This document shows, one piece after another, positions 20,199 through 28,583 of a stretch of DNA of 64,000 nt. The notes beneath the pieces are model-generated. The model saw nothing but the letters and a program-made list of their open reading frames with translations, ran no database searches and had not been told where the DNA came from. Positions within the stretch are counted from its first letter, which is position 1. Every line of letters starts with the position of its first letter. The stretch is from the NCBI GenBank assembly GCA_041918675.1, contig JAYRVF010000006.1:1-64000 (forward strand). Direction: 5' to 3'. The translations under genes and the position numbers were made by a program. Source of the DNA: SCUB01 sp041918675. GTDB taxonomy: Bacteria > Pseudomonadota > Alphaproteobacteria > Rhizobiales > Xanthobacteraceae.

Positions 20199-21911
20199 AT
20201 GGATAAGCGACGACAATCTCCGCGCCGGCCCCGGCCGAAATTCGCGGACCTCTTCACACCCAAGCTCGTGACGACGCTTCAGGAGGGATATGGGCTCGCG
20301 CAACTGCGCGCCGACGCGCTCGCCGGCCTGACGGTCGCAATCGTCGCGCTGCCGCTGTCGATGGCCATCGCTATTGCCTCGGGCGCGCCGCCGGCCGCGG
20401 GGCTCTACACCGCCATCGTCGGCGGCGCGCTGATTTCGCTGCTCGGCGGCAGCCGGTTCCAGATCGGGGGGCCGGCGGGGGCCTTCATCGTGCTGATCGC
20501 CGCGATCATCGAGCGGGAGGGGTTCGCCGGCCTCGCGCTCGCCACCGTGATCGGAGGGGTCTTGATGATCGCGGTCGGCTTCTTGCAGGCCGGCAATTTC
20601 ATCAAATACATCCCCTACCCCGTGACGGTCGGATTCACGGCCGGCATCGCCATCATCATATTCGCGAGCCAGCTACGCGAGTTGCTGGGCCTTGAGATGG
20701 CGAGCGAGCCGGTCGAACTCCTGCCCAAGCTTCAGGCGATCGTGAGCGCGGCGCCGACCTACAAGCCGGCCGCGATCGCGATGGCGCTCGGCTCGCTGGC
20801 ATTGATCCTGATCCTGCAGCGCTGGTTCCCGCGCCTGCCGAGCCTGTTGATCGCGGTGATCGCCGGGGCCCTCGTCACGCGCTTCCTCAATCTGGGCATC
20901 GACACGCTCGGCACGCGCTTCGGCGGCGTTCCCAGCGGTTTTCCGGCGTTTTCGCTGGATTTTCTCTGGTCGATCGACTGGAGCACGAAGATCAAGCCGG
21001 CGATCGTCAACGGACTTGCGATCGCCTTTCTCGGCTCGCTGGAATCCCTGTTATCGGCGGTGGTGGCCGACGGCATGACCGGCCGCCGGCACCGGTCGAA
21101 TTGCGAGCTGGTCGCCCAGGGCGTCGGCAATATCGCGTCGGTCGCTTTCGGCGGGCTCTGCGTCACCGGCACGATCGCGCGCACGGCCACCAACATCCGC
21201 GCGGGCGCGCACGGACCCCTCGCCGGCATATTTCACGCCTTTTATCTCCTGCTGTTCGTGATGTTCGCCGCGCCGCTGGTCGCCGACGTTCCGCTCGCCA
21301 CGCTCGGCGCGGTGCTCGCGATCGTCGCCTGGAACATGGCCGAGAAGCGCGAGTTCCTGAGCCTGCTGCGATCCTCGCAAAGCGACGCGGTCGTGGTGAT
21401 GACCACGTTCCTGTTGACGATCTTCGTCGACCTCATGGTCGCGATCGGCGTCGGCGTGGTGATCGGCGCGTTCGTGTTCCTGCATCACATCGCTGAAACG
21501 ATCGAGGTGGAATCGGGCGAACATCTCGTGCGCGACGACGAGACCGACGCGGCCGAGGGCGACGCGGGCTATGGCGAGGCGGCCGTCGACCGCGACGTGA
21601 TGGTCTACCGGGTCAGCGGCGCGTTCTTCTTCGGCGCGACGACGGCGGTGACGACGGTGTTCGAGAATATCGGGACGCCGCCGAAATCGCTCATCCTCGA
21701 TCTCGGCGAAGTGCCGATGATCGACAGCACGGCGGCGCGCTCGCTGCACGCCCTGATCGCCAAACTCAAGCGGCAGGGCACCCGCGTCTTCATCGCCGGC
21801 GCGCGTCGCCCGATCCGGGTGACGCTGCTGGCGGCCGGCGTTTCCCCACGGCACGTCCACTACAAGGACACCGTCGCCGCGGCGCTCGAGGCCGCGCGCA
21901 CGGCGCGGTGA
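20199..21911 (+). CDS. SulP-family anion permease with STAS domain
   Basis: Inner-membrane transporter of 570 residues in the SLC26/SulP family, whose members carry sulfate, bicarbonate, dicarboxylates or other anions. The N-terminal signature region DALAGLTVAIVALPLSMA and the GPAGAF segment are clear, with about 10-12 membrane spans up to residue 430 and a cytoplasmic STAS domain from about 455 (DSTAARSLHALI). The first spans are well conserved but the substrate cannot be told from sequence. The ATG at 20199 is preferred over an upstream TTG. No sulfate-assimilation gene is adjacent. Confidence 0.92.
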   Translation: MDKRRQSPRRPRPKFADLFTPKLVTTLQEGYGLAQLRADALAGLTVAIVALPLSMAIAIASGAPPAAGLYTAIVGGALISLLGGSRFQIGGPAGAFIVLIAAIIEREGFAGLALATVIGGVLMIAVGFLQAGNFIKYIPYPVTVGFTAGIAIIIFASQLRELLGLEMASEPVELLPKLQAIVSAAPTYKPAAIAMALGSLALILILQRWFPRLPSLLIAVIAGALVTRFLNLGIDTLGTRFGGVPSGFPAFSLDFLWSIDWSTKIKPAIVNGLAIAFLGSLESLLSAVVADGMTGRRHRSNCELVAQGVGNIASVAFGGLCVTGTIARTATNIRAGAHGPLAGIFHAFYLLLFVMFAAPLVADVPLATLGAVLAIVAWNMAEKREFLSLLRSSQSDAVVVMTTFLLTIFVDLMVAIGVGVVIGAFVFLHHIAETIEVESGEHLVRDDETDAAEGDAGYGEAAVDRDVMVYRVSGAFFFGATTAVTTVFENIGTPPKSLILDLGEVPMIDSTAARSLHALIAKLKRQGTRVFIAGARRPIRVTLLAAGVSPRHVHYKDTVAAALEAARTAR

Positions 21912-22348
21912 CGTGGCGATCAGAGGGGGCCGCCGGGTGCTGGGCACCCGAACCGTCTCCAAAATCATCCCGGAAGCGGTAATTTAGCACCGACGGCGGG
22001 CGGCGGCGTAACCTCGCGCCCCGCGCGGCCGACCGCACGCCGCCCCGTCAAAGGACATTTCGCGCCGGCTGAATTACTTGCGGCCTATTCTTGCGCCGCA
22101 CCATAGCGCGCCGAAAAATACATGCGTGCACTGAGATATATTTATCGGATATAGTATTAGCTAAGTATAGATTGCAATATTTTGAAGTATTAATACGTAT
22201 TGAAAAATGCGAATAGGCGATATGCAAATAGATACATGGGTTACAAAAGTCACTTTTATGCCCCGATTTCCCATAATACAGCCCCCGTCGGAATTCTCCG
22301 GTGATTCTTATCGGCCGGCATCCCGTTCACGATTGGGGACTACATCGA
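21912..22348. other. AT-rich intergenic region upstream of rlpA
   Basis: After about 170 GC-rich bases the composition changes sharply: roughly 22100-22290 is dominated by A and T, unlike anything else in the window. It contains the perfect palindromes AATACGTATT (around 22191-22200) and AAAAGTCACTTTT (22245-22257), and several TTGCAA/TTGAAA-like boxes. No coding frame is supported. It may be the rlpA promoter with binding sites for regulators or nucleoid proteins, or a remnant of transferred DNA. Confidence 0.6.
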
Positions 22349-22834
22349 ATGTTCGTAACGAAAACTCGCGGAACCGCGAAAGCGTCACCTCGTGCCGCGG
22401 CGAGCGCGCATCGCGTCCGCGTCATCGCGGGCGCGGCAACGATCCTGGCGGCATTCGCCATCACCACCGCCGCGCCGGCCGAAGCCAATGAAGGGCATCG
22501 GCGGATCGCGGCCAAGATCGCGGCCGCGAGCAAGCCCGCCCCTGGCGCCCGCTCCTTCTCTGGGCAGGCGTCCTATTACGGATCGGAGAGCGGATCGCGC
22601 ACCGCTTCGGGCGCGCGTTACAATCCCAACGGGCTCACCGCGGCTCACCGCACGCTTCCCTTCGGCACGCAGGTTCGCGTGACCGAGCCGCGCTCCGGCC
22701 GCAGCGTCGTCGTGACCATCAACGATCGCGGCCCCTTCATTCGCGGTCGCGTGCTCGACCTGTCGGTCGGGGCCGCCCGCGCCATCGGCATCACCGGACG
22801 CGGCGTCGGCCGCGTGGTCGCCGAAGTGCTGTGA
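22349..22834 (+). CDS. rlpA: RlpA-family septal ring lytic transglycosylase
   Basis: Exported protein of 161 residues. A signal peptide (hydrophobic 24-42, cleavage after AEA at 46) precedes a double-psi beta-barrel (about 70-160) with ASYYG (74-78), TASGARYNPNGLTAAH (85-100), LPFGT (103-107) and INDRGPF (124-130), all RlpA hallmarks. E. coli RlpA cleaves glycan strands lacking stem peptides, and carries a C-terminal SPOR domain that is absent here. The ATG at 22349 is chosen because the signal peptide begins soon after it. Confidence 0.9.
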   Translation: MFVTKTRGTAKASPRAAASAHRVRVIAGAATILAAFAITTAAPAEANEGHRRIAAKIAAASKPAPGARSFSGQASYYGSESGSRTASGARYNPNGLTAAHRTLPFGTQVRVTEPRSGRSVVVTINDRGPFIRGRVLDLSVGAARAIGITGRGVGRVVAEVL

Positions 22835-22954
22835 CGGCCGCCCGCCCGGCCCGCCGGAAAAGCCCCGCGCCTGTCCCAATTTGATTCAGCGCAGATGCCG
22901 CCTCATGGCGCTTCTGCTAGCCTTCGCGCGACGGGATAACGCCGGAGGTAAGTC

Positions 22955-23575
22955 ATGGACATCGTCATTCTTGGCGCTGGCAATGTCGGACGCGCGCTCG
23001 CCGGCGCGTGGGCCAAGGAAGGGCACAATGTGATGCTCGCGGTCCGCGACGCCAATCGCGCGGATTTCGAGGACCTCGAAGGCGAGGGCGTCGTGCTGAT
23101 CGATGCCAAGGAATCCGCCAAATCGGCCGATGTCGTCGTCGTCGCGGTGCCGTGGAACGCGGTCGCCGGCGCGCTCAAGGATGCCGGCCCGCTCAAGGGC
23201 AAGATCGTCATCGACGCGACCAATCCGCTGACCGCGGACCTGTCGCTCGCCGTCGGCCACGATGATTCGGCCGGCGAAACGATCGCGCGCATGGCGCCGG
23301 GCGCGAAGGTGGTCAAGGCGTTCAACATCACCGGCGCGCACAACATGGCCGACAGCGATTATCCCGGCGGAGAATTGTTCATGCCGGTGGCCGGTGACGA
23401 CGCCGCGGCGAAGGACACGGTGATGACGCTCGCCGCCGATCTCGGTTTCGACGCCGTCGATGTCGGGCCGCTCTCGATGAGCCGTTATCTCGAACCGATG
23501 GCGATGGTCTGGATCAAGCTCGCGCTGGTGCAGAAAATGGGCAACGGCATCGGCTTCGCGCTGCTGAAGCGATAG
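22955..23575 (+). CDS. NAD(P)-binding oxidoreductase, NpdG-like (F420-dependent NADP reductase fold)
   Basis: Cytoplasmic 206-residue Rossmann protein with the dinucleotide motif GAGNVGRALA (7-16), VVAVPW (62-67) and DATNPL (86-91), then KAFNITGAHNMAD. This is the layout of the F420-dependent NADP reductase superfamily, but proteobacterial members usually act without F420 and their substrates are mostly unknown. A GGAGG site precedes the ATG by seven bases. It appears to be a single-gene unit, convergent with priA. Confidence 0.85.
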   Translation: MDIVILGAGNVGRALAGAWAKEGHNVMLAVRDANRADFEDLEGEGVVLIDAKESAKSADVVVVAVPWNAVAGALKDAGPLKGKIVIDATNPLTADLSLAVGHDDSAGETIARMAPGAKVVKAFNITGAHNMADSDYPGGELFMPVAGDDAAAKDTVMTLAADLGFDAVDVGPLSMSRYLEPMAMVWIKLALVQKMGNGIGFALLKR

Positions 23576-23628
23576 CTGAAACGGCGGGCCGAGCCGATCG
23601 GCGCGGCCCGCGCCTTGATCGACGCCGC

Positions 23629-25803
23629 TCAGACGAAACTTTGCGGATCGACATCGACGCGCAGGCGCAGATTGCCCGTGGGCTTCGGCCCGGCCGCGAT
23701 CCAGTCGCGCAACCATCCAGACAGATCGAAATTGCGCTCGGCCTTGGCCAACAGGCGGAAGCGGTACCGGCCGCGCACGACCGCGAGCGGCGCCTCGGCC
23801 GGGCCGAGCACGCGCACGCGCGGATCATGCGGCGCGATCGCCGCCATCCGCCGGGCGAAACTTTCCGCCGTCGGCCTTTCGCCCGCCGAGACGATCAGGC
23901 TCGCGAGCCGGCCGAACGGCGGATAACCGGTGCGTTCACGCTGCGCGATCTCGCTGGCGTAGAAAGCCTCGCGATCGCAGGCGATGAGCGCGCGCATCAC
24001 CGGATGCTCCGGCTGATGCGTCTGCAGATAGCCGACGCCGCGGCCCGCCTCGCGGCCGGCCCGTCCGATCACCTGGTGAAGCAATTGAAAGGTCCGCTCC
24101 GCCGCGCGTGGATCGCCATTGGCAAGTCCCATGTCGGCGTCGATGACGCCGACGAGGTTGAGACGCGGGAAATGATGGCCCTTGGCCACGAGCTGCGTAC
24201 CGATGATGATATCGACGCGCCCCTCGGTGATGGCGTCGAGCTCCTCGCGCATTTTTTCAACCGACGTGATGAGATCGCTCGAAAGCACGAGCACCCGGGC
24301 GTTCGGGAACAGCCCCGCCACCTCCTCCTCCAACCGCTCGACGCCGGGACCGCAGGCGACGAGCGAATCCTCGGCCGCGCAATGCGGGCATGCGCGCGGG
24401 CGCGGCATCGAGAAGCCGCAATGATGGCACACGAGCTTCTGGCGAAAGCGGTGGTCGACGAGCCAGGCGTCGCAGGCGCCGCAGGCGAAGCGATGGCCGC
24501 ACGAGCGGCACAGCGTCAGCGGCGCGTAGCCGCGCCGGTTGAGGAACATCAGCGCCTGCTCGCCGCGTTCGACGGCGACCTTGACCGCCTCGGCCAGGCG
24601 CGGCGCGATGAAGCGGCCGCGCGCCGGACCCTCGCGCCTGAGATCGATCGCTTCGATATGGGGCTGATGTTGGCCGCCGAAGCGCGACGGCAGGCTGACG
24701 CGCTGGTAGCGTCCGCGCCGCGCGTTGACTTCCGTTTCGACCGAGGGCGTCGCCGAGGCGAGGATCACCGGCACCCGCGCGATGCGGCCGCGCACGACCG
24801 CCATGTCGCGGGCATGGTAATGCGCCCCGTCGTCCTGCTTGTAGGCCTGGTCGTGCTCCTCGTCGACGATGATCAGGCCGAGCCCGGCATAGGGCAGAAA
24901 CAGCGCCGAGCGCGCGCCGACGACGACCTTGGCTTCGCCGGAGGCGATCGCGGCCCAGTTGCGCGCGCGGCGTCGCGGCGTCAGCTCGGAATGCCATTCG
25001 AGCGGGCGCACGCCGAAGCGCGCGGCGAAGCGATCGAGAAACCGCGTCGTCAACGCGATTTCGGGCATCAGGATCAATGCCTGCCGCCCGGCGCGAAGAC
25101 AGTCCGCGACCGCCTCGAAATAGACCTCGGTCTTGCCCGATCCGGTCACGCCGTCGAGCAGCGCGACCTTGAAGGTGTCCGCGCGCATGATCTCGCCCAG
25201 AGCCCGCGCGGCGGCCGCCTGATCCGGCGAGAAATCCGGCGTCGCAAAATCCGGATCCGGAATGTCGGCGGCGGGCTCCGGCGGCATCGGCCGCGTCTCC
25301 AACGTGCCTTCATCGACGAGCCCGTCGATGACGCCGACGCTGACGCCGGCTTCATGGGCGGCATCGGCTTTGGCGCGAAGGAGACCGTCGGCGAGAAGCG
25401 CGAGGACACGCCGCCGCGCCGGCGTCATGCGGCGCGGTTCGGCGCCGATGAGCCGCACGCCGACGCGCGTGCGCTCGGCGCCGAGATGCTCGCCCCGGCG
25501 CAACGCCATGCGCAGCACCATCCCCCGCGCCGACAATGTGTAGGATGCCACCCAATCGACGAAATCGCGGAGCTCGCGCGCGAGCGGGGGAGCCTCGACC
25601 GTGGCCGAGACATCCTTCAACCGGTTGTGAAGGCGCGGGTCGGGATTGGCGTTTTCGGCCCAGACGACGCCGGTGGCGGGCCGCGCGCCGAAGGGAACTT
25701 CCACCAGCGTCCCGGGCTCGACCGCCATGCCCTCCGGCACGGCATAGGAATAGGTCTGGTCGAGCGCGACCGGCAGCAGAATATCGACGACGCGTCGGGC
25801 CAT
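23629..25803 (-). CDS. priA: Primosomal protein N' (replication restart helicase PriA)
   Basis: Superfamily 2 helicase that reloads the replisome at stalled forks. The 724 residues contain a 3'-end-binding N-terminus, Walker A TGSGKT (220-225), DEEH (314-317) with the aromatic loop after it, and eight zinc-binding cysteines in four CxxC pairs (432/435, 441/444, 459/462, 472/475). Start ATG at 25803 gives MARRVVDILLPV, which matches relatives; a GTG nine bases upstream is possible. It is divergent from xerC, with about 100 bases between the starts. Confidence 0.97.
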   Translation of the reverse strand: MARRVVDILLPVALDQTYSYAVPEGMAVEPGTLVEVPFGARPATGVVWAENANPDPRLHNRLKDVSATVEAPPLARELRDFVDWVASYTLSARGMVLRMALRRGEHLGAERTRVGVRLIGAEPRRMTPARRRVLALLADGLLRAKADAAHEAGVSVGVIDGLVDEGTLETRPMPPEPAADIPDPDFATPDFSPDQAAAARALGEIMRADTFKVALLDGVTGSGKTEVYFEAVADCLRAGRQALILMPEIALTTRFLDRFAARFGVRPLEWHSELTPRRRARNWAAIASGEAKVVVGARSALFLPYAGLGLIIVDEEHDQAYKQDDGAHYHARDMAVVRGRIARVPVILASATPSVETEVNARRGRYQRVSLPSRFGGQHQPHIEAIDLRREGPARGRFIAPRLAEAVKVAVERGEQALMFLNRRGYAPLTLCRSCGHRFACGACDAWLVDHRFRQKLVCHHCGFSMPRPRACPHCAAEDSLVACGPGVERLEEEVAGLFPNARVLVLSSDLITSVEKMREELDAITEGRVDIIIGTQLVAKGHHFPRLNLVGVIDADMGLANGDPRAAERTFQLLHQVIGRAGREAGRGVGYLQTHQPEHPVMRALIACDREAFYASEIAQRERTGYPPFGRLASLIVSAGERPTAESFARRMAAIAPHDPRVRVLGPAEAPLAVVRGRYRFRLLAKAERNFDLSGWLRDWIAAGPKPTGNLRLRVDVDPQSFV

Positions 25804-25907
25804 GTTCGCCACGGGTGAAAGGGTCGGCCGGCCGATTAATGGACCGGCAAGGAAGGGGGTGCGATAAAGCGATTCCTGTCAAGCAGGGCGCGAGCGGGGA
25901 AGCATTC

Positions 25908-26897
25908 ATGGCGCGGGCACGGCACGGGACGCGAGGAACGGACGAGCCCGCGAGCGAGGCGGCGCTCGGCTGCGCGCGCGATCTCGCGGCCGAGGTCACG
26001 CATTGGCTCGCGCATCTGCGAAGCGAACGGCGCCTGTCGCCGAAGACGCTCGATGCCTATGAGCGCGACGCGCGCCAGTTTCTCGTCTTCCTGACCGCGC
26101 ATTGGGGCGAACCCGCCTCGCTCAAGCGCTTCGCCGCGATCGAGACGAACGACGTTCGTGCCTTTCTCGCCGCGCGGCGGGCGCTGGCGATTTCCGGGCG
26201 CTCGCTGATGCGGGGCCTTGCCGCCTTGCGTTCGTTCGGCCGGTTTCTCGAACGCGAGGGGCGCGGAAAGGTCGGCGCGCTCGCCGCGATCCAGGCCCCC
26301 AAGATCGCGAAGACCTTGCCCAAGCCGCTGCCCACCGCTCCCGCCAAGCGCCTCGCCGACGTCGACCTGCGCGCGGGGGAGGAGCGCGAGCCCTGGATCC
26401 TCGCGCGCGACGCCGCCGTCATGGCGCTGCTCTACGGCTCGGGCCTGCGCATCTCCGAGGCGCTCGGCCTCAAGCACCGCGACCTGCCGGACCTTGAGAC
26501 CGGCGACGTCCTCATCGTCACCGGCAAGGGCGGCAAGACGCGCATGGTGCCGGTGCTCAAATCCGTGCTCGCGCTGATCCACGACTATGTTTCCGTCTGC
26601 CCGCACGCGCTTGCCCCCGACGATCCGCTGTTCCGCGGCGCCAAGGGCGGCCCGCTCTCCCCGCGCATCATCCAGCTCGCCATGGCGCGCCTGCGCGGCG
26701 CGCTCGGGCTCGCCGAAACCGCGACGCCGCATGCCTTGCGCCATTCCTTCGCCACGCATCTGCTCGCGCGCGGCGGCGATCTGCGCGCGATCCAGGAATT
26801 GCTCGGCCACGCCTCGCTGTCGACGACGCAAATCTATACCGCCGTCGACGCCGAGCGGCTGATGGACGTCTACCGCACCGCCCACCCGCGCGCCTGA
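25908..26897 (+). CDS. xerC: Tyrosine recombinase XerC
   Basis: Site-specific recombinase that, with XerD, resolves chromosome dimers at dif. The 329 residues have the SAM-like core-binding domain (about 25-118) and the catalytic domain with R181, K207, H275, R278, H301 and nucleophile Y310 (HALRHSFATHLL, LLGHASLSTTQIY). All catalytic residues are intact. A GGGGA site precedes the ATG. The position beside priA and the absence of mobile-element features argue for the housekeeping XerC and not a phage integrase. Confidence 0.94.
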   Translation: MARARHGTRGTDEPASEAALGCARDLAAEVTHWLAHLRSERRLSPKTLDAYERDARQFLVFLTAHWGEPASLKRFAAIETNDVRAFLAARRALAISGRSLMRGLAALRSFGRFLEREGRGKVGALAAIQAPKIAKTLPKPLPTAPAKRLADVDLRAGEEREPWILARDAAVMALLYGSGLRISEALGLKHRDLPDLETGDVLIVTGKGGKTRMVPVLKSVLALIHDYVSVCPHALAPDDPLFRGAKGGPLSPRIIQLAMARLRGALGLAETATPHALRHSFATHLLARGGDLRAIQELLGHASLSTTQIYTAVDAERLMDVYRTAHPRA

Positions 26898-27017
26898 CGG
26901 GCGGACATTCCGGCAGCGCCCGCGGCCGCGTCCCACGCCCGACGCGGGCATTGGGGCTCTTGCATCCGGCCCGTTTCTCGGCCAATCGTCTCCACCGCCA
27001 AACGAACATGGGGAACG

Positions 27018-27617
27018 ATGATCATGGCCGGAGCGCATGAGAGCATGGAGCATGCCGAACACGCCGAGCACGCGTCGGTCTCCAACAAGAAGGTGGCGTT
27101 GCTGATCGCGGTGATCGCGCTGTTCCTGGCGCTCTCCGAAACGCTCGGCAAGGGCGCGCAGACCGACGCGCTCAGCCGCAACGTCGAGGCCTCCAACCTC
27201 TGGGCGTTCTTCCAGGCCAAGACCATCCGCCGCACCGTCGTGCAGACGGCCGCCGAGCAGGCCAATTTCGCGCCGACCGCCGGACTCGACGACGCGCGCA
27301 AGGCCGCGCTCGCCAAGCAGATCGACGACTGGACCAAGGCGGCGGCGCGCTACCGGTCGGAACCGGAGACGCGCGAGGGCACCGAGCAACTCGCCGCGCG
27401 CGCCAAGGAAGCCGAGCACGCCCGGGACGTCGCGCTCGCCAAATATCATCAATTCGAAATCGCCTCGGCCGCGTTCCAGATCGCGATCGTGCTGGCGTCG
27501 GCGACCATCATTACCGGCATGTCGATCATGGCGGGAGCCTCGCTGCTGGTCGCCGTCATCGGCCTCGGCTTCGCCGCGCTCGGCGCCTTCGCGCCCTTCG
27601 CCCTGCATCTGCATTGA
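27018..27617 (+). CDS. DUF4337 membrane protein
   Basis: A 199-residue protein of unknown function. It has a His/Glu-rich start (HAEHAEHAS), a first membrane segment at about 25-42 (VALLIAVIALFLALSETLG), a charged helical middle (60-150) and two C-terminal membrane segments (about 150-195). The ETLGKGAQT and NLWAFFQAKTIR motifs are those of DUF4337. ATG at 27018 or 27024 are both possible. It is flanked by xerC and a dehydrogenase gene 41 bases downstream. Confidence 0.85.
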   Translation: MIMAGAHESMEHAEHAEHASVSNKKVALLIAVIALFLALSETLGKGAQTDALSRNVEASNLWAFFQAKTIRRTVVQTAAEQANFAPTAGLDDARKAALAKQIDDWTKAAARYRSEPETREGTEQLAARAKEAEHARDVALAKYHQFEIASAAFQIAIVLASATIITGMSIMAGASLLVAVIGLGFAALGAFAPFALHLH

Positions 27618-27658
27618 ATTTCGGCCTTATCGCGCGACATTCCAATCGGGAGGAAAGC

Positions 27659-28441
27659 ATGAAGATCATTCCTGGCACGGCGGCCGTGGTGACCGGCGGC
27701 GCCTCCGGCCTCGGCGAGGCGACGGCGCGCAAGCTCGCCGCCGAGGGCGCGAAGGTCGCGCTCTTCGACATGAACGCCGAGCGCGGGACGAAAGTCGCGG
27801 CCGAGATCGGCGGATTGTTCTGCCTGGTCGATGTGACCTCGAACCAAAGCGTCGCCGACGGCTTCGCCAAGGCCCGCGCCGCGCACGGCCAGGAGCGCAT
27901 TCTCGTCAACTGCGCCGGCATCGCCACCGCCGCCAAGACCGCGAGCCGGCCCAAGGACGGCGGCGCGCCGAAGCCGGCCGCGCTCGACCAGTTCGAGAAG
28001 ACCATCCAGATCAATCTGATCGGCACGTTCCGCTGCATCGCGCTTTCGGCCGCCGGCATGATGAGCGCGACGCCGCTCGACGACAATGATCGCGGCGTCA
28101 TCGTCAACACCGCCTCGGTCGCCGCCGTCGACGGCCAGATCGGTCAGGTCGCCTATTCGGCCTCCAAGGCCGGCGTCGCCGGCATGACGCTGCCGATCGC
28201 TCGCGACCTGTCGAGCGAGGGCATTCGCGTCGTCACCATCCTGCCGGGCACGTTCGAGACGCCGATGATGACGCAGATGTCGGAGCCGGTGCGCGCCGGT
28301 CTCGCGGCCGCCGTGCCGTTTCCCAAGCGCCTCGGACGGCCCGAGGAATACGCCTCGCTGGTGCTGGAAATCTGCCGCAACGGCTATCTCAACGGCGAGA
28401 CCATCCGCCTCGACGGCGCGATCCGGATGGCGCCGCGCTGA
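27659..28441 (+). CDS. Short-chain dehydrogenase, 3-hydroxyacyl-CoA dehydrogenase type 2-like
   Basis: NAD-dependent SDR enzyme of 260 residues. It shows TGGASGLG (12-19), NCAG (84-87) and the catalytic S153, Y166 and K170 (YSASK). The long loop with RPKDGG after residue 97 and the C-terminal FPKRLGRPEEYASLV match the HADH2/17-beta-HSD10 group, which oxidises 3-hydroxyacyl-CoA. That specificity is an inference from similarity. GGGAGGA lies upstream of the ATG. It is followed by a hairpin that may end transcription. Confidence 0.88.
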   Translation: MKIIPGTAAVVTGGASGLGEATARKLAAEGAKVALFDMNAERGTKVAAEIGGLFCLVDVTSNQSVADGFAKARAAHGQERILVNCAGIATAAKTASRPKDGGAPKPAALDQFEKTIQINLIGTFRCIALSAAGMMSATPLDDNDRGVIVNTASVAAVDGQIGQVAYSASKAGVAGMTLPIARDLSSEGIRVVTILPGTFETPMMTQMSEPVRAGLAAAVPFPKRLGRPEEYASLVLEICRNGYLNGETIRLDGAIRMAPR

Positions 28442-28449
28442 GCAAGCCC

Positions 28450-28540
28450 CGAAAAAGTTGACAGACTTTTTCGATAAGGACTCGCTCCAACAATCTACGT
28501 TGGCGCGATTTCTTGTCGATCGCATGATTCCAAGCGATCG
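28450..28540. repeat. Composite palindromic repeat between the SDR gene and lpd
   Basis: The first hairpin pairs CGAAAAAGT (28450-28458) with ACTTTTTCG (28465-28473). A later one pairs CGATCGC (28517-28523) with GCGATCG (28534-28540). CATGATTCCA in the second loop also occurs at 1348-1357. It fills most of the convergent gap and may serve as a terminator in both directions. Similar blocks are common between Rhizobiales genes (from memory). Confidence 0.6.
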
Positions 28541-28583
28541 GAAAGCGCGCTGAGCGCGCGCGAACGCGCCACGGGCGACCGCG

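Noticed and set aside
22955..23575. Taking the NpdG-like gene as evidence for F420 metabolism.
   Set aside because: No F420 synthesis gene is in the window, and proteobacterial members of this fold often act without F420.
25908..26897. Tyrosine recombinase as a sign of an integrated element.
   Set aside because: It has XerC features, lies beside priA, and there is no flanking tRNA attachment site, direct repeat or phage gene.
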